The notes beneath the pieces were generated by a model. The model did no database searches, was not told where the DNA came from, and was given only the letters and a program-made list of their open reading frames with translations. This document shows positions 1 through 9,959 of a DNA stretch of 64,000 bases, piece after piece. The stretch is from the NCBI GenBank assembly GCA_007115705.1, contig QXEO01000143.1, positions 1,420,072-1,484,071 of the forward strand, read 5' to 3'. How positions within the stretch are numbered: position 1 is the first letter of the stretch; the number at the start of each line of letters is the position of its first letter. The translations under genes were made by a program, and so were the position numbers. The stretch is from Dactylis glomerata (taxonomy: Eukaryota > Streptophyta > Magnoliopsida > Poales > Poaceae).

Positions 1-1280
1 CCAAGTCCACCTAGATTAGCCATGTTGGACCTGACAGACGAGAGCAGATATTCCGCAACTAGTTGTAGGTACACCCCATAATTGCATGTCGCACTTGCAA
101 ATATTGAAAAAATGTGAAATAATTCATAGACCTAAGTTATATTGTATGTTGTGCATCTAAAAAATTTCATCTCAAAATATAACAATATGTGATCCGTACA
201 AAAAAGAGAAAACATAAGTGAATAGTATCATGTGTTATTCACGTATCATTTGTCTTTTTTCTACAGACCACAAAATATCATATTTTTCGATGAAAATTTA
301 TAGATGCACAAGATACAACATAATCTATGTCCATGATTTACCGCATAATTTTTGGAGACATAAAAATATGTCATGCAAAAAGGGGTGCGGATACAACTAG
401 TTACGAATTGTCATTTCCGCTGATAGATGGCCTCACCTGCTAGAAAATGGGTTTAGCCTAAAAATTCTACAAATTAGTGTTTTCTATCGCGAACCGGCCT
501 CAATAGTGATAGTCATGTGACACTCGAGACATGTTTGGTAGTCCTCTGACACGATTGCCTCAATTTATGGTAGTTTTCCGTGTCATTTTCTCCTGCCACC
601 ATTTGTAAATAGAAGGCCTACAAATTTCAAAAGTTAAGCAATATAAAACTTGACGAAGTATATAGAAAAAATATCTACAACTATAATTATATACACATAT
701 GTAGAAAGAATATCTACAACTAGATTCCAACCACAATGCACTGATGCAGCGCATGCTGGTGCTCCTGGGATCCTTTTGTCTTTGGCTCATCGCATGCTGG
801 CTGAGACTCTGGGTGGCAGGCTCCAGACCTTGGGGAGTTCCTTGAGGAGCATGCAAACCGTGCTGGTAAGAGGAGACGCCTCTTCTGGTTAGTGTTTGCA
901 TCAATGACCTGAACTTTATGAACTATTCGTAATAAGATGGTTATTGAGCGTATCTTTCTGCGGCGGGCCTGTGACTCTATCTTCAAATTCTTGGTTTTTA
1001 TGTAGCAGTGGTACCCACTCTGTAGGCAGCGGGACAAGGAGCGACTGGACAGCATGTTGAAGGATCTTCTTTCGCTTCATGATAGAGTTGTATCTGTTTT
1101 TCTTTTGGATATGTTTGTGTTGTTGCCCAATCAAACTTTGTTTCGCTTGATCTTCGTACTTGACATTTGAACTTGTTATATGGATGTGGTTGCTTTAATT
1201 ATAAAGCAGGGCGAAAGCCTATTTCGAAGACCAATAACATGAAGTGTACCGGCCAAATAGACCAACTTGTCACCCGGAAG
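1..1280. other. Intergenic DNA without a recognisable gene
   Basis: AT-rich intergenic sequence. Short open frames exist on both strands but none shows a known domain, a plausible long coding run or a promoter-like layout. A short direct repeat with the core AATATCTACAACTA occurs twice near 670-722. The last part shares a short patch (TGCACTGATGCAGC, near 738) with the region near 29772, an early sign of the duplicated segment that becomes clear from 1281 onward. Confidence 0.6.
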
Positions 1281-1925
1281 AAGATAAAGTTTCTAGAAGC
1301 GCAACCCCACCCTTTGTGTGGCGAGGCGTCGCATCTCGCATGACTCACTCGTTTCAGATCTACTAGTAGTCGAACTGGTTCCATGCTGCGCACCAAAACT
1401 TGTATGGCATGTGTCCTGTTCCTCGCTCGCCCACTCCAGTCTCCAGCTCAAGATGATGGAGACAGATCTCCCTCCGATTCCTATCCCGATGGAGTGGTGA
1501 TTCCACTTCTTTATAATTAATTTCAAATAGTTCTAAAAATGGATTTAAAACGGCAATGACACAAGTAAAGATCTTTTTCTTGTGCGCGGAAAAGTAGTTG
1601 GGCTCGCGTATGTGGTTTTGTCTTGGGGTTCTCTGATCTGAGAGCAACATGCAACATGGAAAGGAAAATGTCGCCATCTTGTCGAACAAGAGAAAGTAGT
1701 GAAACTTACCTCGAGTGCGTTCGCTCCGATTCGAATTACGCAGTCAGACCGTGTTGTTAATCTCTCAGAGATGCCGTTACATCATTGCTGTTTGGCTCAT
1801 CCCATGTGGCCTTTTTCTTTGCTCTTATCCACACATTGAGCTGTTGAGTGTTGACGGGAATAAGCTGGAACTGGGAATCGGAGTAACCAACGTTGGATGT
1901 CTAACGCGGGTGGCGGCTACATTCA
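1281..1925 (+). repeat. Diverged duplicate segment X, copy 1
   Basis: This stretch is collinear with 29844-30680 over several hundred bases with many substitutions and small indels. Shared blocks include AAGATAAAG, TCTAGAAGC, CCCTTTGTGTGGCGAG, CATCTTGTCGAACAAGAGA and TGCTCTTATCCACA. The last part is also present twice near 40190-40590. No intact reading frame crosses it, so I treat it as non-coding duplicated host DNA. In the other two places X lies 1.4-2.4 kb upstream of an F-box/kelch gene. Here the downstream neighbour is a series of transposons and no F-box gene is seen, so this may be a third, gene-less unit of the local duplication. That last point is inference. Confidence 0.7.
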
Positions 1926-1999
1926 TTGCTGAAATGGGAGTAATTTTGCAATATCTCTGATTTTATGAGAGGTCCAATAGAGCAATACGGAGGGAGTAA

Positions 2000-2694
2000 G
2001 GTCATCTCCAACTAACTCTGATTTTATTAGAGGGTTTGCGGTGGGCGCAGACAGAGCGAGCGCCCACGCGTGTCCTCCCCTCCCGTGGCCGGGGCCACGC
2101 GGCAGTGACGGAGGGAAGCCAAGCAACGCCGGTCCACACGGTCGTCGGAGTCTTCCTTTAAATGCAGGCGACAACGACGCCACCAACCCCACTTCATTTT
2201 CCCCATCTTCTAGGCGGCGGCACTCCCCACTGCAAACCCTAGCCGGCTGCATCGCCATGACGAAGCACATCTGGTTCCACCGCGGGAAGAACGACCACAA
2301 GGCGGGCTCGAGCTTCGGCACTCGCCGCCATCCAGCATCGAGGCCGCCACAGACACCTCCTCCACCACGCAACCGCGTGTACGTGGAGCTCGACGTCGCC
2401 CGCGCCTTCGCCGAGCAGGGCGTCTCGTTGCCATGGCCAGATGTCAACCTGCCTTTTCTTTTTTCTTTTTTTTACTGCCTATAGCGGCCTACGTGGCCAC
2501 CTTTTGGACCCGCTGTAATTAATGGCAGTTCTTTATGCATTTCCTTTTTTTCACGCGCATCACTTGCGCTAACCCGTTGGGCGCACTGCCATCGTATATC
2601 GGGCATTGGCCCCGAGCCTGTCTGCGGACCAGCGCATACAGACCAAATCGAACCGATTTGAGGTCCAATATGCGATGGCCCGTTGAAGATGGCA
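2000..2694 (+). mobile_element. Short PIF/Harbinger-like non-autonomous element
   Basis: The left end reads GGTCATCTCCAAC after TAA (1997-1999). The right end, read on the minus strand, begins TGCCATCTTCAACG and is followed on the plus strand by TAA (2695-2697). The imperfect inverted ends containing CATCTNCAAC and a TAA/TTA target duplication fit the PIF/Harbinger superfamily. At 695 bp it carries no transposase, only the proline-rich ORF at 2257-2484. The terminal match is short and imperfect, so the boundaries are moderately supported; a truncated or composite element is possible. Confidence 0.5.
2257..2484 (+). CDS. Proline-rich orphan ORF inside Harbinger-like element
   Basis: I do not recognise a named family. 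The ORF starts at the ATG at 2257, about 95 bp downstream of a TATA-like CCTTTAAATG (near 2156-2165), and codes for about 75 residues. It opens with a basic, Trp-containing stretch (GKNDHKAGS), then a Pro-rich segment (PPQTPPPPRNR), then a motif with WPDVNLP before running into a T-rich tract and stopping. The order basic GK/DH/AGS start, Arg/Pro-rich middle and WPDxxLP motif recurs in the 322-residue ORF at 51502-52470, which continues with GGWHLNNRRVPVPPVP. This copy therefore looks like a C-terminally truncated relative. It may be a transposon-borne gene of unknown function rather than a host gene. Confidence 0.45.
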   Translation: MTKHIWFHRGKNDHKAGSSFGTRRHPASRPPQTPPPPRNRVYVELDVARAFAEQGVSLPWPDVNLPFLFSFFYCL

Positions 2695-2997
2695 TAATAT
2701 ATACTGATCGGCAATATAAACTTTTGCTCACAAACAATAATTGAATTCTTATTGGGGGCGTTGTTCATGCACAACTCAACGGCACAACTCGGTAGACAGG
2801 AACCGTTGAAAACTACCATATGTTTAACCTTAACTCCAAACTATCATTATTTCCGCACTTGCTAGAGGCTGCCACTAGATACCACTAGTGACTTTCACAA
2901 CTTTCTCCATTCGGGTTTATTACTCTCCTAGTCAAAACAAGACGAATCGGTTCATTAGGCATAGGTAGATACACCGGTGGAAAAAAGACTATTAATC

Positions 2998-3160
2998 TCG
3001 GTCCGTAACTGTTATTAGTCCCGGTTGCCCAACCGGGAATAGCAAAGCGGGATTAAAGGCCCCCACCCTTTAGTCCCGGTTGCAAATGAACCGGGACTAA
3101 TGGCCGTCCACGTGGGCACGGCTGAGAGCGCCTGCTTGGGTACCTTTAGTCCCGGTTCGT
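2998..3160. repeat. Subterminal CCGGTT repeat cluster, CACTA-1 outer end
   Basis: Several copies of TCCCGGTT and its reverse complement AACCGGGA lie here, for example TTAGTCCCGGTTGC and AACCGGGACTAATGG. Such subterminal repeats are where CACTA DNA-binding proteins act in characterised elements (TnpA of En/Spm). The binding role here is inferred from family knowledge. Confidence 0.8.
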
Positions 3161-4813
3161 AAAGAGTTTTATTTTTTTTCATTTATGTTTCAGATTATAG
3201 GTTTAGGGTTTATGGTTAATTAGGGTTCACTTTAATTTCAAGCGAGTTTCCGTACCCATATTCTACGACTAGTACATACACATTACACGTTGATGCATGC
3301 ATATATAATATTATACGATGTCTTGCGACTGTATATACAACAATTTCAAACAAGTCTATGTACAACTATTTTTCAAACAAGTTTCAAACAAGCTAAGTTA
3401 CATGGAGATCACTAAATTACATATAGTGTTCCTCGTCCTCCACATAGTGTTCTCCTTTCTCACGGAGGACCTCCCTCAGCATCAATCCCGCCAGCTCCTC
3501 TTGAATTGCTTTTATGCGCTGGGTTGATAGGAGCTTCTCCCGCATCACATACAATTTTAAGAAGATCGATATGGATATATATAAGTTGGATGAAACTCAA
3601 CACAATTGATTATAATAAAAGAAAACTGTGAATATTATTTACGTACATCAAAGTCCGTGGAATGTGCTCTCCGCTCACTGGTGTACCACCGGATGAACTC
3701 GCAGACGTAGAATCTACAAAGATTGGTCCCCGGTGGTTGCTGCAAACCCTTTATCTTTTTAAAAGTTAGCTATTCTTTGAATTCACCTACTACCGACCTT
3801 CTGAAACGTGTCCAAACGCTGCAGGGCAAAGAAAATGAACAAATGAGTTATTAAATACTTGATATCAGGAAATTAATGAAAGGAGCTGATATAGTCGGGT
3901 AATGATTGAAATTACTTCTGCAGCATTGCTTTCATGTCGCTAAACAGGACTTCGGGCTTATCCGTTGAGTCCAAGATTTCAACACTTGATGTGTCAAATT
4001 GAATCTTTAGCAGAATTCAGTGGAAACTGCAGACACGCATGCATAACTCATCAATTACACTTAACATCGAGTAAGCAAAAAAGAATATGTACAAGATAGA
4101 AACACTCACTTGAAGTTGTAAGGAAATAGAATTTCCCTTTTAAAACTTTGCTTGGCAAAAAATCTGAATAGGTCATTCTCCACGTCTTTGGGGTGACCTT
4201 GTAACATCTTTTCATTAACGATATATGGGTCAATGAACCCAACGTCATAGATTCCCTTTTGTTTCCATTCGAACATCTTAAATCTGCATAATAGCGTACA
4301 AAAATTATATAGTTAATTAAGATAATATATTACAGGCAATGAACGAGCTTAGCTAGATACTTGAATATAATCACTTACAGACAATAGCAACTGATGATAG
4401 ACTTGTTGAGGTCGAGCTGATTGAATAACTGAAACAATTCGTCCAATGGAATATGTATCAGGTATCTTTTGAAGTAATGCTCCTCTCTAACGTCCGCGCT
4501 GATAAAACGTTTGAAGTCCCTTTTTTCTCGGTGCGCCTTGTACCAGTCGAGCAGATTTCGCATATTTGTTGATAGACCGCCTTCCTCCTCAGGCTTGATC
4601 AGAGGCCCCCCTCCCATAACATATCTCTCTACTATCTCTCCCACTGGCGCTTCTTCAAGGCCTAACAAAGCCAGAAGAGGCATATTCAATCTGGCCGCTG
4701 TTTCTTTGGCCTGCATTACAGTTATACCCAATAGTTTTGCAGCTCCTACTACTCTGGGGTCCAATAGATCATGGTCCATATCCAAATCGGCTCTGAAGGG
4801 ACGTATGGATATC

Positions 4814-4828
4814 GGGGGGGGGGGGGGG
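4814..4828. repeat. Poly-G run in ORF2 proline tract
   Basis: An uninterrupted run of 15 G encodes a proline run on the minus strand in CACTA-1 ORF2. It is length-unstable by nature and a possible assembly or sequencing weak point. Confidence 0.9.
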
Positions 4829-5245
4829 CGACTATGAGCGGGGGGACCGATTGATTCTTCTGTTCTCAAAGCTGGGGAATTTGTTTCCCGCTTCTTTTTG
4901 CCTTCTTGGCCATGTCACTTTGCCTTTCAATTTCACGTTTATAGTCTGATGGCAGACTTTGCTTATATTGGGGCTTTGCAGTAAGCATACCGATAGCCCA
5001 CGTCTTCTGTTTCAGGGTGTATGTCGGCTTGGGCTCAGGCACTTTCGGTGCCAAAAAGGCCTTCACTTCGGCGCGTACTATCGCGTCATTTTCCTCGGGA
5101 GTCCGGTCATAAGCTCTCTTGGGAAGAGGCTATAGCGATGGCTCTAGTCTCTTCGTGGTCTTGTGTACTACCTTATCAGTAGTACTAACCGTAGCGGCCA
5201 TGCTCCGCTTTTTCCCCGTCTGAGTAGTATTGGGGGGCAGCTTCG

Positions 5246-5470
5246 CCTGACGCGCTGGAGGTGCGCTGGAGGACGACGTGGGCTGACGCGCGGGAGGTGC
5301 ACTGGAGGACGACGTGGGCTGACGCGCGGGAGGTGCACTAGGGGGCGGCGTCGGCTGACGCAGTGCCCAAGGTGGACTAGGGGGGTGGCGTCGGCTGACG
5401 CGGCACCCGAGGTGGACTCGGGGGTGGTGTCGGCTGACGCGGCGCCCGAGGTGGTCTCGGGGGTGGTGTA
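5246..5470 (-). repeat. Minisatellite coding for proline-rich repeats in ORF2
   Basis: About five units of 36-40 bp, each containing GCTGACGCG (near 5283, 5318, 5354, 5394 and 5433), encode repeats of the type PPARQPT and SSSSA on the minus strand. The matching place in CACTA-2 ORF2 (about 55000-55170) is also Pro-rich but not the same repeat, so the tract has expanded independently in the two elements. Confidence 0.85.
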
Positions 5471-5701
5471 GGTGGACGAAGTTCACCGGGGGAGAGTGGA
5501 CTTGGATTCCTCGGAGTCAGTGTCCTTGGCGCTGAGCCTGGAAACTTGATGTATTTCTTTTGCCATAAAACGATTCGGCGCTTGACATCTCCAAGTCTCG
5601 CATCCCCTTCATGTGTAGCAAAGTCAAGCTCTAGGTCCTCAAACCCCGAGACTATGTCAAGCACCGAGAGACGAGCATAGCCAGCCGGTATCGGGTTCCC
5701 A

Positions 5702-7402
5702 TGATGGGTTCGTAGCATAGAAAACAAAAAATTTCCTACGCAAGAACACATAAACTAGCCAAGATACTCTACGAGGTGGTAGCAACGGAGACTAACCCTC
5801 GATGACCGTAAGCGGGGATTACGTTCCCGCACAAACATTGATGATGGAGAGTCGATGAAGACGCACGTAGTCGACGTAGTTGTTCACTTAACGTAGTCGA
5901 TGTAGTGGTTCACTTGTCGATCACAAGATCGTGTACACGGCGCCACAAGTGGCAGCGCCCCCTTGCTCGGTCACACGTACAGCTCGACGTCGACTCCTCC
6001 ACGCCCTCGATCCAGCGGGGCAGCGGAAGAAGGGATCCGCCGGACACTCCACCATACACTTCTCCAAGTGTATGAACTACGAACTACAATTCCGGCAGAG
6101 CTTCGCTAAGCTGAGACGGATATTGGGCAGCAACTATGCGAGGGAGGGGAGGATCAAGAAGTGTATCACATGGAGGAGAGGGAGGGGTTTATATAGGGGA
6201 GGAGGGGGCAGCCCCCAAGGGGGGGTGCACCGGCCCCAAAGAGGAGTTCCTCCTCCTCATCATGGTGGTAACCCCCTCTTCATTCCCTTCATGGTGGTAA
6301 CCCCCTCATCAACATGAGGAAACCCCCATTTTAATTTTGCATGACATTCATGCTAATTAAAATTCACACTTATTGATTTAATAAAATATTTTTATTTCTG
6401 TAATATTTGTTAATTCATTCAATTAACAAACATTAACAAATACACCCTTGAGTTATTTCGATATCCCGAAACAGTTTTGGTGCTTTTCTGAAACAACCCT
6501 TATGTTGTCCTGTAATACGATCGGAGTATCGTATCCACTCAAAAACGACGGCGAACCTTAAGTGTGTCACCCTACGGTTCGTGAATAACGTGGACATGAT
6601 CGAGACTCCTCTCCGATCAATAATCAACAACGGGATCTGGAAATCCATGATGACTCCCACTTACTCAACGATGAACTAGTGATCGTGTGAACCAATAACG
6701 AACATAGTTAATTCCTTTTGTCTCGCGGTATTATTACTTATCCGAGATCCGATCATTTGGTATCAACCATACCTAGTTCGATCTCGCTCCCGACAAGTCT
6801 CTTTACTCGTTCCGTGATAATGCATTCCTGTGACCTAGTCACATGCTTGCAAGCGATTCTAATGCAATATCACCGAGAAGGGCCCAGAGAATATCTTCCC
6901 ATCATCGGGTCGGACAAATTCCACTCTTGATCCATGATCCTCAACTAATACTTTCAGAATACCCAAATCAACCTTTATAATCACCCTGTGATGGTGTGAC
7001 GTTTGATATCATCAAAGCACTCTTCCGGTATCAGTGATTAACATGATCTCATGGTCTGAGGATTAGAACTATTTCGTATGAGTTTGATATAGCAATGAAC
7101 TTGATGACTTGATCGTATTGCTATTCGTACTATGGGTGTGAGTGTTCATCACATCATTCTTCTAATGATATGACCCCGTTATTAACAACATCCAATGTTC
7201 ATGATCAGGAAACCTTGATCATCGGTTAATCAACGAGCTAGTATAAAAGAGAGGCTTTACTAGGAACCCTTTTAGTTTATTAATCACACAAGTTTTAATG
7301 TTTCCGATTAATACAATTCTAGCATGAGAAATAAACATCTATTATGAACACGGAATAATATAATAACAACTTTATTATTGCCTCTCGGGCATATTCCTTT
7401 CA
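5702..7402 (-). repeat. 3' LTR of the Copia element
   Basis: This is the 3' LTR because the element lies on the minus strand. It is 1701 bp, the same length as the partner LTR. By eye I count about 33 substitutions and no indels between them (about 1.9 percent). Confidence 0.95.
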
Positions 7403-7413
7403 GTCTCCCACTT
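7403..7413 (-). promoter_or_regulatory. Putative polypurine tract of the Copia element
   Basis: On the element strand AAGTGGGAGAC directly precedes the 3' LTR. It is a short, imperfect purine tract in the expected place for plus-strand priming. Confidence 0.55.
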
Positions 7414-8446
7414 GCACTAGAGTCAATAATCTAGGTTACATAGTGATGAATCTAACACCCATTGAGTTCTGGTGCTGATCATGTTTTGCCTTGGGGAGAG
7501 CTTTAGTCAGCGGATCTGCCACATTCAGATCCGTGTGTACTTTGCAAATCTTTACATCACCATTCATGACATGTTCACGGATGGAGTGAAATCGGCGCTT
7601 CACATGCTTGAATTTCTTGTGAGACCTTGGCTCCTGAGTATTGGCTATGGCACCATTGTTGTCGCAATAGATAACCATTGGATCCAATGCACTCGGAACC
7701 ACACCCAGTTCGGATATGAACTCCTTCATCCAAACTGCTTCCTCCGCCGCTTCTGAAGCAGCAATGTATTCAGCCTCTGTTATTGATCTCGCCACCACGC
7801 TTTGCTTGTAGCTCCTCCAGCTTACTGCTCCTCCATTCATAACAAATACGTACCTGGATTGAGACTTAGAGTCATCCGGATCAGTGTCGAAGCTAGCATC
7901 GATGTAACAACTTGCGACGAGCTCTTCTTCACCGCCATATACGAGAAACATATCATTAGTCCTTCGTAAGTACTTAAGGATATTCTTGACCGCCGTCCAG
8001 TGTTCCAAACCTGGATCAGATTGGTACCTACTAGTCAAACTAATAGCATGTGCCACATCTGGTCTTGTACATAACATGACATACATGATAGAGCCTATGG
8101 CAGAGGCATAGGGAATCTTATTCATCTCTTCTCTATCTTCAGCTGTAGCCGGACCTTGAGTCTTACTCAAGATCTTTCCTTGCAACATAGGTAAGAACCC
8201 TTTCTTACTATCCTCCATTCTAAACCTCTTTAGAATCTTGTCAAGGTATGTACTTTGTGATAGCCCAATTAAGCGTTTTGATCTATCTCTATAGATTTTG
8301 ATGCCTAAAATATACACCGCTTCACCAAGGTCTTTCATCGAAAACTTACTGTTTAAGTAATCTTTTACGCTCTTCAAAAGTTTCGTATCATTTCCAATCA
8401 GCAATATGTCATCCACATATAATATTAGAAATGCTACAGAGCTCCC

Positions 8447-9959
8447 TGATGACCCACAAGTATAGGGGGTGTATCGTAGTACTTTCGATAAATAAGAGTG
8501 TCGAACCCAACGAGGAGCAGAAGGTGTTGATGAGCAGTTTTGATCAAGGAATCACTGTAAATACTAGCAGTTTTTAGGGGTATTTGGTAATACGAGTAAA
8601 TAAAGTGCGAGTAAATAAAAGACAGTAGTAACAATTGCAGCAAGTGGCCCAATCCTTTATTCAGCAAAGGACAAGCCGGTTGTGTACTTATAATAACCAA
8701 ACGTTCTCGAGGACACACGGGAGTTTCTGTCAAGAGCTTTCGCTTCATAGAGCCAATAGTATTCATTGGTTTGATAGGTGTTATGGGGGTGAACCTGTGC
8801 TAGCGCACTACCCTTACTAGGATAAATACACACTTGTGATTATACCCCTTGCAAGCATCCGCAAATACAAGAAAGTAATTAAGATAAATCTAACCACAGC
8901 CTTAAACTTTGAGATCCTACGCTCCCTGGTGCAATGGTTTCCCAACGGAGGTTTAGGTTTCTGTTACTCCAGCAACCCCACAATCGGTAGCCAAATACAC
9001 AATGCATCTCACTAGGCCCATAAATGGTGAAGTATCATGTAGTCGACGTTCACATGACACCACTAGTGAAATAGCACCACAACAATATCAAACCATTGAA
9101 TATTTCTCAACAATAATTCACTACTAACATCTTGACTTCTCCCATGTCCTCAAGAACTAAACGAACTACTCACAAGACATCATATGGATCATGATCAGAG
9201 ATGAAATAATGGTAAATAACAATCTGAACATAAACCTTAACTCAACGGTTCCACTCAATAGCATCAACTACAAGAGTAATCAACACCGGGAAAGTTTCCC
9301 CTATGAATATATAACAAGATCCAACTCAAGATGTTACAGCGGGATGGCGTGGTGATGGTGAAGATGAAGGTGCTGGTGATGGAGATGATGATGATGATGA
9401 TGATGATCCCGATGAAGTCCAGTGCGATGATGATGACGATGGCGACGATCTCCCCTCTCCGGGAAGGAATTTCCCCGGCAGATTTCTCCCTGCCAGAGAG
9501 CTTTCTCTCTCTGGTGTTCTCCGCCCCGCAGAGGCGGCTGTGTCTAACTCTCCGCGCCCCCCTTCACTTAGGTTTTCGGGGACGATGATGTACGCGGAGG
9601 GGCGAGACCAGAGGTGGGCCAGGGCGGCCCCACGCAGGGCTGGCGCGGCCAGGGATGGGCCCGCGCCGCCCTGGCGTGTGGAGCACCCCTAGCTCCTCTC
9701 GACTCTCCCTTCTGGCTTCCTGAGTCTTCTGGGAAAATATAATTTCTGGGTATTTTCCTGGAATTTTCCTGATCTTCAAAATATGGTCTCTTGATGGTCC
9801 TTTTTCCAGCAGAATCCTGACTCCGGCAGCAACTCCTCCGATGATCATCAAACATGTGAAAACAAAGGAAATAACATAAGTAACTTATCTAAATATGAAA
9901 TATATCAATGAATAACAGTAAATTATGATACAAAATAGTGATGCAAATTTGACGTATCA
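8447..9959 (-). mobile_element. Solo LTR nested in the Copia RT
   Basis: A 1513-bp insertion starts TGATGACCCAC and ends GACGTATCA, with perfect 5-bp duplications CTCCC at 8442-8446 and 9960-9964. It carries no internal coding region. On the minus strand it begins TGATACGTC and ends GGGTCATCA, an LTR layout common in Triticeae retrotransposons, probably Gypsy. Removing it restores continuity around the catalytic YVDD region of the Copia RT, which confirms the insertion. Orientation is given as the strand whose ends read TGATACGTC. Confidence 0.9.
9384..9407. repeat. GAT microsatellite in solo LTR
   Basis: Eight uninterrupted GAT units lie within a longer imperfect GAT/GAC-rich tract (about 9345-9450). 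Confidence 0.9.

Noticed and set aside
1940..1996. GGAGGGAGTA next to the Harbinger-like element, like a Stowaway right end.
   Set aside because: No matching CTCCCTCC left end within MITE distance, so no element can be bounded.
5931..6317. 128-codon plus-strand frame in the left Copia LTR, repeated at 14348-14734.
   Set aside because: It is present in both LTRs simply because they are repeats, lies antisense to the element, and begins without an ATG.
9564..9855. Two 95-codon overlapping minus-strand frames in the solo LTR.
   Set aside because: Chance frames in GC-rich LTR sequence; no domain, and two frames overlap with equal plausibility.
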